This document shows, piece after piece, positions 56,701-64,000 of a stretch of 64,000 nucleotides of DNA. Each line of letters starts with the position of its first letter. Position 1 is the first letter of the stretch. The stretch comes from JAJRXR01 sp041402005 (lineage in GTDB: Bacteria > Planctomycetota > Phycisphaerae > Phycisphaerales > UBA1924). The stretch is from positions 1 to 64,000 of the forward strand of contig JAWKTB010000008.1 of NCBI GenBank assembly GCA_041402005.1. Reading direction: 5' to 3'. The notes under the pieces are model-generated. The model saw only the letters and a list, made by a program, of their open reading frames with translations. It searched no databases and had not been told where the DNA came from. Position numbers and translations under genes: made by a program.

Positions 56701-56965
56701 TGGCGAGTGCCTGTACGCGATGGGGCGCCTGGACGAGGCGGTGACCGAGCTGCTGCGTGTGGACATTCTCTACGCCTACGACGAGTGGAGCGCCGCGGCC
56801 CTGTACGAGGCGGGTCGCTGCCTCGAGCAGCTCCAACGCCCCAACAAGGCGCGCGAGCAGTACGAGCAAGTCGTCCAGCGATTCCCCAACGAACGCTGGG
56901 CGCCGATGGCGCAGGACCGGCTCAAGCAGATCCGGACGACGCCGCCCCCGGGACAGGGACCCTGA
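53798..56965 (+). CDS. Exported TPR-repeat protein, 1,055 residues
   Basis: A signal peptide (RRRLIALAIVLGALTPALTAVAA, cleaved near residue 29) is followed by tetratricopeptide-type helical repeats to the end, roughly 25-28 in number, many with the YbgF/BamD-like pattern of ~36 residues (for example YRLGMTLYRDGRFGEAEPMLLKAADLAES and ALLRLGDEMVALQRWEDAERAFGRFLE). No other domain is seen. Such solenoids are protein-binding scaffolds in the periplasm; YbgF (CpoB) in the Tol system is a small relative. It is followed after 56 bp by ExbB and ExbD genes in the same direction, so it is likely part of that machine. Confidence 0.88.
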   Translation: MATQPHRRRLIALAIVLGALTPALTAVAAPEHDERAYYTANGLLNRGLYDLAADEYRRFLESNADHEKAPLAHYGLGVALYRLGQHAEALEQLDMVAGDEAFEFAAETDLLRGHCHLALNAPEEAARDFASVVREHADHASAPDAAVLLVESLNRAGRHDEAVQAADAVAKRWPDAPMRDRAELFKGLSLLATDHPTEAADAFEGIVRRSPDGELANNAQLLLAQSRHRLGAQDDAEQAYRRVIDRAPPELAAEAMVGLGQLERQRGRFKEAAKTLDDALTRYPDSPMAPRASLERARVSLETNDLDAATKTLDRLASEGPKDLRDDATYWRAKVDLRRGDAERAAARLEQAASDYPESELRPEMVYDRAIALSRAERREEAADTIKSFLKAYPKHRLTPDALHAAASIAHARGLYDDSLAMCALFEASFADNPLAPEVEMLRAENEYMRGNLKPAEGAYRAVLASNIPESLSTRASYRLGMTLYRDGRFGEAEPMLLKAADLAESDPSYARSLVALGDGYFEQGDWKKSEGMFSRVVSLNAESTPIDDALLKLGLSLERQGEYERAVAVFRRLLVEHPGSDRRLHAEFELAQSLVALERYGEAEPHLQAVLDSEDNERFAAHAMNHMGAVARARGDHAAAADWFRRAAEAGGDDLGARAMYDQAESLLVAGNAQAAVERFTQFLDEHPDHELAARAGARRAVALSRADRPEEALKEIEAIERGPMSALPERIRHAVMYEKAWSLRAVKRPEDAAVAYRDLLAQPVDTTLRAYALLDLGGIELDAEHWDKASEALGELVTLLESEQGDWDDDVRAQGAYRLAAASLRLGDNERAVELLDGFSDRYPSSDLVPAAGIACGEAQSNLGRHEKAADEYARVARDHEDSEYAPTALLRLGDEMVALQRWEDAERAFGRFLESHADDERWFQARFGMGWAKEQDAKQADAIEDYRRVVDRHQGPTAARAQFQIGECLYAMGRLDEAVTELLRVDILYAYDEWSAAALYEAGRCLEQLQRPNKAREQYEQVVQRFPNERWAPMAQDRLKQIRTTPPPGQGP

Positions 56966-57021
56966 GGCGAGCGCGAGAGAGCGGTGGGACGCCGGTGGGC
57001 GGCGTCGAAGGGAGGTGACGT

Positions 57022-57783
57022 TTGGATGTGTTGCAGGTGATCGCGGCCGCGCCGTCGGGCGGCGCCTCCGCCGCCGGCGCGATGTCGATCTGGGAGTTCA
57101 TCCTCAAGGGCGGCGTGATGATGATCCCGATCGGGATCTGCTCACTCGTCGCCCTCGCGGTGGTGGTCGAGCGTCTGATGGTGCTGTCGCGTCCGCGCGT
57201 GCTCCCGTCGGGGCTGACGAAGAAGGTTGACGACGCCCTCGATGAGGGTGGCCCCGCGGGGATCGAGCGGGCGCTCGACGTCTGCCGCAAGGACGACAGC
57301 CCGCTCGCGCGCGTGCTCGGGGCGGGTATCCGACGTCTCGGGCGCCCGATCGAGCTGGTCGAGAAGGCGCTGGCGGACGCGGGCGAGTGGGAGACGCTCC
57401 AGCTTCGCAAGCGCCTGCGCGTGCTCTCGGTGTGCGCCTCGGTCTCGCCCCTGTTGGGCCTGACGGGCACGATCTTCGGCATGATCACCGCCTTCCAGAC
57501 CGTCGCCAACTCGGGCGAGGCGCTGGGCAAGGCGGAGCTGCTCGCCGAGGGGATCTACGAGGCGATGGTGACGACCGCCGCGGGCCTGCTCGTCGCGATC
57601 CCGGCGTTGATCTGCTACCACTGGCTCAGCTCGAAGATCGAGCGGTTGGCGTCGGGCATGGACCGGGCGGCGGTGTCGCTGGTGGAGCGGTACGCCGAGC
57701 CCGCCACCGGGCACGCGATCGCTCCGCCCTTCTCCCCAAGCTCCAACGGCGAGCCCGCCGGCGTCGTCGGCGCCGAGGCCTAG
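57022..57783 (+). CDS. exbB: ExbB/TolQ/MotA-family proton channel subunit
   Basis: A 253-residue membrane protein with three helices: FILKGGVMMIPIGICSLVALAVVVERL (about 27-53), LRVLSVCASVSPLLGLTGTIFGMITAF (about 134-160) and EAMVTTAAGLLVAIPALICYHWL (about 175-200). The last two carry the family SPLLGLxGTxxGM and TTAxGLLVAIPA motifs that form the stator ring. The start is an unusual TTG at 57022 selected by a strong GGAGGTGA four nt upstream; the next in-frame starts lack this. ExbD follows after 13 bp. Confidence 0.93.
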   Translation: MDVLQVIAAAPSGGASAAGAMSIWEFILKGGVMMIPIGICSLVALAVVVERLMVLSRPRVLPSGLTKKVDDALDEGGPAGIERALDVCRKDDSPLARVLGAGIRRLGRPIELVEKALADAGEWETLQLRKRLRVLSVCASVSPLLGLTGTIFGMITAFQTVANSGEALGKAELLAEGIYEAMVTTAAGLLVAIPALICYHWLSSKIERLASGMDRAAVSLVERYAEPATGHAIAPPFSPSSNGEPAGVVGAEA

Positions 57784-57796
57784 GAGGGCAGACGCG

Positions 57797-58213
57797 ATGC
57801 TCATCCGTGGTCGCAAGGTCGGCGAGGGCGGCGTCTCGATCGAGCTCACGCCCATCATCGACATGGTCTTCCTCCTGCTCATCTTCTTCCTGGTCGCGAC
57901 GACCTACCACCAGACCGAGCGGGAGATGCAGATCGCGCTGCCCGATGCCGAGTCCGCCGGCCCGATCTCGGTCTCGCTCAAGGAGATCATCGTCAACGTC
58001 GCGTCGGACGGCAGGATCATCGTCTCGGGGCGCGAGGTGTCGGGCGATGACCTCCGCCAGATCATCTCGACCGCCGCCGAGGCGAACCCGGGCCAGAAGG
58101 TGACGGTGCGTGGCGACCGTTCAACGCCGTACGACGCGATCGTGGGCGTCCTGGACATCTGCAAGAGCGCCGGCGTGCAGGAGCCGTTCCTGGACACGGT
58201 GCCCACGCCGTAG
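57797..58213 (+). CDS. exbD: ExbD/TolR-family proton-channel partner
   Basis: A 138-residue protein with one N-terminal helix, IELTPIIDMVFLLLIFFLVAT (about 15-36), containing the proton-carrying Asp22, and a C-terminal periplasmic domain with the family pattern KVTVRGDRSTPYDAIVGVLDICKSAGV. Together with ExbB it should convert the proton gradient into movement of a partner. The partner is probably the next gene, whose ATG lies 9 bp downstream. A TonB or TolA is not seen in the window. Confidence 0.94.
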   Translation: MLIRGRKVGEGGVSIELTPIIDMVFLLLIFFLVATTYHQTEREMQIALPDAESAGPISVSLKEIIVNVASDGRIIVSGREVSGDDLRQIISTAAEANPGQKVTVRGDRSTPYDAIVGVLDICKSAGVQEPFLDTVPTP

Positions 58214-58222
58214 GGGAGTCCG

Positions 58223-61200
58223 ATGCGTCGCGTCGCGTTGTGGCTTCTGGTAGCGCTGCTGGTCGCGGGGGCGGTCTCGGGCCTCGCGCTGCTGGCGCGC
58301 CGCCAGGCCGAGCGCGAGGCGACGGTCTACACCGACGGGAGCACGATCGCCGTTCCCGCCAAGGACGCGCCCCTGCGCACGATCCTCTGGACGCCGCCCG
58401 AGCCCCTGCCGGGCGACGTCAACACGCCGGGCGACGACTCGCAGCCGCGCGTCAGCCTCGACGGCTCGACGCTTTTCTTCGTGCGCGGTCGCGCCGGGGG
58501 CGGGGCGGATATCTGGTGGGCACGGCGTGATGGCGACGCCTGGGCCGACCCCGCGCCCATCGACGCGATCAACACGACGTACGACGAGCTGACCCCCTGC
58601 CCGACGCCGCGTGGCGACGCTCTCGTCTTCGCCTCGGACCGGCCCGCGGGCGTCGGCGGGTACGACCTCTGGATCGCCCGGCGCGACGGCGACACGTGGT
58701 CGAGCCCCGTCTGGCTGGGCGACAAGGTCAACACGCCACACAACGACTACGCGCCGAGCCTCTCGCCCGAAGGCTTGTGGCTCTGGTACGCCTCGAACCG
58801 ACCCGACAAGGACCTCGCCAACAACGAGCCGAAGGCGGGCGAGGCGACGATCGACCCCTTCGCGCCGCCGACGCCCCCGGGCGATTATGACATCTATCGC
58901 GCCCGCCTGATCGGTGACGCCGCGACGTCCGTCACGCGCATCGAATCGCTTTGCTCGGAAATGGACGATGTCTCACCAGCATGGTCGCCTGCGGGCGACT
59001 TCGTCTACTTCGCCTCGAACCGCGCCGAGGACACGGGCTTCGACCTCTACCGCGTCCGCATCGCCGACGGCGTCCCCCTCGCTCCCGAGCCCCTGGGGCC
59101 CACCATCAACACCGCGCGCGACGAACTCGACCCCGGCGTCGCCCTGGGTGGTTTCGAGTTGCTGTTCTCGATCGCCCTGCCCGCCGACGACGCCGACGAC
59201 TCGCCCGACCTCGACCTGGCCCGCTCGCTCTCGCGCGAGGTCTACCCCGTCGTCGACCGTTCGCGGTTGAAGCTCGACCTGTCGCACATCTGGGACCTCT
59301 TCGGCCCCTGGCTGCTGTGGCTGCTGCTTCTCCTGTTCCTGTTGCTGCTGCTCCTCAAGTTCCGCTCGAGCCCCGCCGCCCAAGGGCGCTGGCGGAAGAT
59401 GAGCCTGCTCGCCCGCTGCCTCTTGCTGTCGATGCTCATCCATGCGCTGCTGCTCGCCTTGCTCGGTCTCTGGCGCGTCTCAGCCGGCATCGGGGACCTG
59501 CTCGAAGACGAGGGCGGCATGCGCATCCGCCTGACCTCCTCACGCGCGGGCGTCGAGAGCCAGATCGCCGGCGGCTTCGTCGAGGCGCCCGCCGAGGTCG
59601 CCCAATCGGCGTCCACGTCACGTGCTCAGGCGCAGGCCGAGTCGGCGCCCGCGACGCTGATGCAGACCGGCGCCGACCGTGCCGCGTTGAGCGCGGAGCA
59701 ATCGGTCGCGCCGCTTGCTCCTGCCTCGACGAGTGAAGATGCGCCGACCGCCGAGCCGACGGAGGTCGCGACCGCCGCCGCGCCGGGCGAGGTCTCGACG
59801 CCCGTGTCGGTCCGCTCGCAAGCCGTCGGAGAAGACGTCAGCGTCGAGACGATCGCCTCCGCGAGCGACCCGGCGCGGGCGAGCGCCGAGCCCGAGGGCG
59901 CCGCCCAGACACCGGCGGCGATCGACCCCGGCGCGACGCGCACCGAGCGAGCCGCGATGACGCTCCCCAGCGGGGCCGACGCTCCCTCGCCGACCTCCGT
60001 CGCGACCGCCGAGCCCAGCACGCCGACTCCCTTCGCGACCACCTCGATGCACATCGAGGAAGGTCAACGCGTCGCGAACGCCGAGCAGGCGGAGTCGGCG
60101 ACCCCGATCGCGCGCTCGTCCTCGCCGCCGACGCCCTCGCGCGCGATCGAGGCGGGCGCCGCGCCGACCGAGGTGGTGAGCACAACGCCCGGCGTCTCGC
60201 GCCTCACGCCGACGCCGACCGAGCCGACCGCGCTGACGCTCGTGGATCCGAGCGCCGCCGTCGAGACGTCGCACGCCCAGCCGGTCTCGCCCTCGTCACC
60301 CAGACTCGCGACGACCGAGACCTCGCACGAGCCCGTCGCCGACGAGATGCCCGCACGCGAGACCCCGGTCGCGACGAACCACCCCAGCGCCCGCGCCGGT
60401 GAGACGCCGACCGAGCCAATTCCCGGCGCGATGCTCGTCCAAAGCGACCCTGCCTCATCCGAGTTCGGCGCCATCGCGATCGACCAGCCGACGCTGACGG
60501 ACAACACCCCACGTAACACCGATTCTGGCCCGATTCCTCGGACGACTCCCACCCAGGGCGGTGTGCTGGCGACCAATGTCCCCAGTGCCGAGCGTGCGCC
60601 CACCGCCAGCGAGGTCTCGTCTGCGACTCTGCCCGCGCCGGCGCTCGAGCGAGTTGCCCGCGCCCCCGGGACGGGCGACTCGACCGAGGCGTCCGAACCC
60701 ATCGCCCGCCTTGCGCCCTCGGACGCGACGCCGACGCCACCGACCGCCCTCACACTCGCCGCCCCGAGCGACGCCACCCAAGAGATCACGGGCGCTCCGG
60801 CTTCGACCGAGCCCGCGTCGGCGCCGCCACTTGCCGCGGTCACGCTCCCGACCGATCGCGAACCCGCGCCCGGCGCCGACGCGACCGAATCGATCGTGGT
60901 CACGAGTACAGCGCCCTCCAGCTCCCAGGCGCCCGCCCCCGTCGCCTTGACCGACGCGAGTTCGGAGATCGAGCCCGTCGCGCCCTCGCTCCACGCCATC
61001 GAGCCCGAGGCGTACCGGACCTCGACCCCGAGCGAGACCGCCGCCTCCGACGTGATGCCATCGATGGAGCCCGCGCGCATCGCGGCGGCCCAGCCCGCGA
61101 TCTCAACGGCGCTGCCCGAGGCGCCACCGGCGCCGTCCCCCACCGAATCGCAAGACTCAGGATCTGTCCAGACCCCCTCGAACGAAGCCAGACGGGCGAA

Positions 61201-62719
61201 CGTCGAGCCGACCGAGGGCTCGCAGACCATCGCGCTCGACCGGATCGATCCCACGCCGTCGGCGCTCGAGCCGACCGACACCGACGCCAAGCTCCCCGCA
61301 TGGGCTGACGCCGCGCCGCAGCCCGCGGTCGCGGTCGCTGCCCCGCCCGCGGCGCCCGCGCCGACGCTCTCGATCCCAAGCGCCGCCTCCGCTCCGGAGA
61401 GCCTCGCCGCCGAGTCGACCGATCACCCCGATTCAGAATCAATGCCCGCGCCGGCCCGAGCCGCGATGGACGCAGAGCCCCGCGACACCACCCTTGTGCT
61501 CCTCGACGCTCCCGCGAGCGAATCGACGCAACGCCCCACGCCCAGCGCGGCGCTCGCGGATGCCGACGCGCCCGCCGAGACCCCGGCTCTCGCCCTTGAT
61601 CTCTCCCCACGCGCCACGAACCCGCGAGACCTCCCGCCCCTGCCCGCCGAGCCCGTCATCTATCCGCAGCGTGACGAGAGCGTGCGAATGGAGCTGGTCG
61701 AGAAGGGCGGCGGCTCCGAAGAGACCGAGAAGGCCGTCGCCGACGCCCTCGCCTGGCTCGCCCGCAATCAGAGCAACGACGGGCATTGGTCGAGCCGCGG
61801 CTTCGAGCGCGTCGGCGGTCCCTCGGGCGGTCCCTCGCGCTATGACTTCGACGTCGCCGCCACGTCGCTCGCGCTCCTCTGCTTCTACGGCGCCGACCAC
61901 ACGCCCATCGAGCCCGGCCCGTACCAAGACAACGTCGCCCGCGCCCTCGACTGGCTCCTCCACCAGGAGGGCGCCCCCGGTGAGTTTCGCGCCGGCGAGT
62001 CCATGTACTCCCAGGCCATCGCCACCATCGCGCTCTGCGAGTCCTACGCCATGACGCGCGACGCCAAGCTCCTCGACCCCATCCGGCGCGCCATCGCCTT
62101 CGTCCTCGCCGCCCGCAACACCGACGTCGGCGGCTGGCGCTACGAGCCGGGCCAGCCGGGCGACACCTCCGTCCTCGGCTGGATGGTCATGGCCTTCGAG
62201 AGCGCCCGCCGATGCGGCATCGACGTCGACCCCGTCGCCCCCGCCTCCGCCACCGACTGGCTCGACACCGTCATGGACCCGAGCTGGCCCGGACGCTACG
62301 CCTACCGCCCTGGCATGGAGTCGAGCCGCTCGATGACCGCCGAGGGCATGTTCGTGCGACAGCTCCTGCGCATCGCGCACGACGACCCGCGCCAGGCCGG
62401 CGCCGCCCGATACGTCCTGCAGGACCTCCCACGCTGGAACGACGACGCGCCGACGTACCAGTGGTACTACGCGACGCTCGCCCTCTTCCAGCACGGCGGC
62501 GGCGCCTGGGACCGCTGGAACCGCTCGATGTCGCGCGAACTCGTCACCGCCCAGCGCAACGACGGACCCGCCGCTGGCTCCTGGGACCCCACCGACCGGT
62601 ACGCCCAGATCGGCGGACGCATCTACCAGACCGCGATCTGCACCCTCAGCCTCGAGGTCTACTACCGCTACCTGCCCATGTACGTGGACGAGCCGGTCGC
62701 GGGGATGGGCGGGGAGTAG
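58223..62719 (+). CDS. Fusion of TolB-like propeller, membrane helices, disordered linker and terpenoid-cyclase-like toroid
   Basis: A 1,498-residue protein with an unusual domain order. One N-terminal helix (about 7-26) is followed by a propeller of WD40/PD40-type repeats (about 60-345; for example TPRGDALVFASDRPAGVGGYDLW and SPAGDFVYFASNRAEDTGFDLYR) as in TolB. Two leucine-rich membrane helices come next (about 354-381 and 392-417), then a linker of some 720 residues rich in Thr, Pro, Ala, Ser and Glu (about 430-1150), then an alpha/alpha toroid (about 1166-1485) with QW-like motifs (NDGHWSSRGF, VGGWRYEPG) but no DxDD catalytic motif. It is 9 bp after exbD, so operon membership is likely. 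The frame is continuous. Confidence 0.85.
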   Translation: MRRVALWLLVALLVAGAVSGLALLARRQAEREATVYTDGSTIAVPAKDAPLRTILWTPPEPLPGDVNTPGDDSQPRVSLDGSTLFFVRGRAGGGADIWWARRDGDAWADPAPIDAINTTYDELTPCPTPRGDALVFASDRPAGVGGYDLWIARRDGDTWSSPVWLGDKVNTPHNDYAPSLSPEGLWLWYASNRPDKDLANNEPKAGEATIDPFAPPTPPGDYDIYRARLIGDAATSVTRIESLCSEMDDVSPAWSPAGDFVYFASNRAEDTGFDLYRVRIADGVPLAPEPLGPTINTARDELDPGVALGGFELLFSIALPADDADDSPDLDLARSLSREVYPVVDRSRLKLDLSHIWDLFGPWLLWLLLLLFLLLLLLKFRSSPAAQGRWRKMSLLARCLLLSMLIHALLLALLGLWRVSAGIGDLLEDEGGMRIRLTSSRAGVESQIAGGFVEAPAEVAQSASTSRAQAQAESAPATLMQTGADRAALSAEQSVAPLAPASTSEDAPTAEPTEVATAAAPGEVSTPVSVRSQAVGEDVSVETIASASDPARASAEPEGAAQTPAAIDPGATRTERAAMTLPSGADAPSPTSVATAEPSTPTPFATTSMHIEEGQRVANAEQAESATPIARSSSPPTPSRAIEAGAAPTEVVSTTPGVSRLTPTPTEPTALTLVDPSAAVETSHAQPVSPSSPRLATTETSHEPVADEMPARETPVATNHPSARAGETPTEPIPGAMLVQSDPASSEFGAIAIDQPTLTDNTPRNTDSGPIPRTTPTQGGVLATNVPSAERAPTASEVSSATLPAPALERVARAPGTGDSTEASEPIARLAPSDATPTPPTALTLAAPSDATQEITGAPASTEPASAPPLAAVTLPTDREPAPGADATESIVVTSTAPSSSQAPAPVALTDASSEIEPVAPSLHAIEPEAYRTSTPSETAASDVMPSMEPARIAAAQPAISTALPEAPPAPSPTESQDSGSVQTPSNEARRANVEPTEGSQTIALDRIDPTPSALEPTDTDAKLPAWADAAPQPAVAVAAPPAAPAPTLSIPSAASAPESLAAESTDHPDSESMPAPARAAMDAEPRDTTLVLLDAPASESTQRPTPSAALADADAPAETPALALDLSPRATNPRDLPPLPAEPVIYPQRDESVRMELVEKGGGSEETEKAVADALAWLARNQSNDGHWSSRGFERVGGPSGGPSRYDFDVAATSLALLCFYGADHTPIEPGPYQDNVARALDWLLHQEGAPGEFRAGESMYSQAIATIALCESYAMTRDAKLLDPIRRAIAFVLAARNTDVGGWRYEPGQPGDTSVLGWMVMAFESARRCGIDVDPVAPASATDWLDTVMDPSWPGRYAYRPGMESSRSMTAEGMFVRQLLRIAHDDPRQAGAARYVLQDLPRWNDDAPTYQWYYATLALFQHGGGAWDRWNRSMSRELVTAQRNDGPAAGSWDPTDRYAQIGGRIYQTAICTLSLEVYYRYLPMYVDEPVAGMGGE

Positions 62720-62775
62720 GGACGCCTACCCTCTCACCTTGGGACCACCATTGCCCGGTCCCATCGGGGGTCGAC

Positions 62776-63831
62776 ATGCAGATCAACCAGGACAAACTCA
62801 ACGCCTTGCTCGGACAGATGGTTGGCGACATGGGCGCCGCGGCCGCCGCCCCGCTCGTCGTCATCGGCGACCGCGTCGGCCTGTACCGCGCCCTGGCCGG
62901 CGAAGGCCCGCTGACCTCGGCGCAGCTCGCCGAGAAGACCGGAACCAACGAGCGCTACGTGCGCGAGTGGTGCTCCGCCCAGGCCGGCTACGGGTACATC
63001 ACCTACGACCGCGCCACGGGCGCCTTCTCGATGACCCCCGAGCAGGCCGCCGTCTTCGCCGACCCCGACAGCCCCGCCTCCATGATCGGCGGGTACTACG
63101 CCATCGTCTCCATGGCCATCGACGAGCACAAGATCGCCGACATCTTCCGCTCCGGTCGTGGCTTCGGGTGGGGCGAGCACCACGCCTGCCTCTTCTGCGG
63201 CACCGAGAAGTTCTTCCGACCCGGCTACATGTCCAACCTCGTCCAGGAGTGGCTGCCCGCGCTCGAGGGAGTCGTCCCCAAGCTCGAGAAGGGCGCCAAG
63301 GTCGCCGACGTCGGGTGCGGGCACGGCGCCTCCACCATCGTCATGGCACACGCCTTCCCCAACTCCCAGTTCATCGGCTACGACTTCCACGCCCCGTCCG
63401 TGGACAACGCCAACCAGCGCGCCCGCGACGCCGGCGTCAAGAACGTCCAGTTCAAGACCGCGACCGCGAAGGACTACCCCGCCGAGGGGTACGACCTCAT
63501 CGCCTTCTTCGACTGCCTGCACGACATGGGCGACCCCGTCGGCGCCGCGGCCCACGCCCGAAAGGCGATCAAGCCCGACGGCACCCTCATGCTCGTCGAG
63601 CCCTTCGCGGGCGACGACCTCGCCGACAACCTCAACCCCGTCGGGCGGATGTACTACGCCTTCTCGACGATGATCTGCACGCCGGCGTCACTCAGTCAGG
63701 AGGTCGGCCTCGCCCTCGGCGCCCAGGCCGGTCCCAAGCGCCTGATGGGGGTGCTGAACGAGGGCGGCTTCTCGAAGACGCGCGTCGCGACCTCGACGCC
63801 GTTCAATCTGATCATTGAGGGCAGGGTGTAA
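62776..63831 (+). CDS. SAM-dependent methyltransferase with N-terminal winged helix
   Basis: A 351-residue methyltransferase. The N-terminal ~100 residues contain a winged-helix-like region (AAPLVVIGDRVGLYRALAGEGPLTSAQLAEKTGTNERYVREWCSAQAGYGYI), as in O-methyltransferases. The Rossmann core has motif I VADVGCGHGASTIVMA (about 176-191), the acidic end FIGYDFHAPSVDNAN and motif IV FDCLHDMGDPVGAA. The substrate is unknown. The ATG at 62776 has GGGGGTCGAC upstream, and a TACCCT hexamer lies about 43 bp further up. It is not obviously linked to the preceding fusion gene. Confidence 0.88.
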   Translation: MQINQDKLNALLGQMVGDMGAAAAAPLVVIGDRVGLYRALAGEGPLTSAQLAEKTGTNERYVREWCSAQAGYGYITYDRATGAFSMTPEQAAVFADPDSPASMIGGYYAIVSMAIDEHKIADIFRSGRGFGWGEHHACLFCGTEKFFRPGYMSNLVQEWLPALEGVVPKLEKGAKVADVGCGHGASTIVMAHAFPNSQFIGYDFHAPSVDNANQRARDAGVKNVQFKTATAKDYPAEGYDLIAFFDCLHDMGDPVGAAAHARKAIKPDGTLMLVEPFAGDDLADNLNPVGRMYYAFSTMICTPASLSQEVGLALGAQAGPKRLMGVLNEGGFSKTRVATSTPFNLIIEGRV

Positions 63832-63872
63832 GAGTTCGGCTGTACGCTCTCGGCCCCACGGGAACGTCCGAT

Positions 63873-64000
63873 GTGATTCAAAGGCTCGCTACACGTCGGA
63901 GCCGACGTCGCTGGATAGTCAAGGCGATGACGACGGCGTTGCTCTTCTCGGCATCTATCCCGTCGATCATCTTTGTGTTCGCTGCATGGAGCATGGCTCG
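63873..64000 (+). CDS. Truncated membrane protein gene at the window edge
   Basis: From the GTG at 63873 a frame stays open to the window end (42 codons seen). It begins with an Arg-rich segment (VIQRLATRRSRRRWIVKAM) and continues with a hydrophobic helix (TTALLFSASIPSIIFVFAAW), as expected for a membrane or exported protein. Codon use is less GC-rich (ATA, TCT, ACA) than the neighbours. The family cannot be named. Confidence 0.45.
   Translation, partial: MIQRLATRRSRRRWIVKAMTTALLFSASIPSIIFVFAAWSMA

Noticed and set aside
59480..61680. Possible frameshift or assembly fault in the Thr/Pro/Ala-rich stretch of the fusion protein
   Set aside because: The frame stays open with uniform codon-position bias and enters a conserved toroid domain, so a real disordered linker is more likely.

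Overview
This window reads as chromosomal DNA of a high-GC planctomycete, most likely of the Phycisphaerae. The evidence is GC-rich, strongly third-position-biased coding on both strands, a split S10/spc/alpha ribosomal cluster that continues through secY, map, rpmJ, rpsM, rpsK, rpoA and rplQ, a fused aroD-aroE, and a secreted giant protein that ends in the dockerin-like tail common in that group (DLAPPFGTLDVSDMLRFLELF-type). The assignment is inference from content; no rRNA or tRNA gene was found.

Layout. 0.1-9.1 kb: a small secreted unknown, prfA, a 3-dehydroquinate dehydratase/shikimate dehydrogenase fusion, a small membrane protein, a minus-strand hotdog-ACP-hotdog cluster for acyl-chain chemistry, recO, an HDOD/degenerate-GGDEF regulator and an M16 peptidase. 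9.1-19.2 kb: thiE, a 6-phosphogluconolactonase-like gene, an RluA-type pseudouridine synthase, hemW, an FHA protein, a zinc-ribbon peptide, purA-uppS-cdsA, a coiled-coil zinc-ribbon protein and ruvB. 19.3-23.0 kb: an M28 lipoprotein peptidase and an unknown secreted protein. 23.0-39.2 kb: the ribosomal cluster from rpsJ to rplQ, bounded by a promoter-like site and a strong terminator. 39.2-42.1 kb: an FAD monooxygenase, pheS and a membrane protein.

42.2-62.7 kb is the accessory, envelope-directed part. A 2,715-residue exported protein (quinoprotein-like propeller, malectin-like, cadherin-like and LamG-like modules) is transcribed away from a BlaI-type repressor and M56 membrane peptidase pair. 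The repressor pair has two tandem 20-bp operator-like repeats over its promoter. Next comes a four-gene run: a 1,055-residue TPR protein, an ExbB/TolQ, an ExbD/TolR, and a 1,498-residue fusion of a TolB-like propeller, membrane helices, a linker of about 720 residues rich in Thr/Pro/Ala/Ser, and a terpenoid-cyclase-like toroid. I regard this as the best candidate for an undescribed system: a proton-motive-force-driven envelope machine without recognisable TolA or Pal. A methyltransferase and a truncated membrane protein gene close the window.

Other unusual signals are a ribosomal protein L22 with an N-terminal XRE-like helix-turn-helix, an S5 with an RGG-rich tail, recurrent -10-like hexamers placed 6-9 nt before start codons (predicting leaderless mRNAs), and several short repeat families, one of which is inserted in frame inside aroDE.
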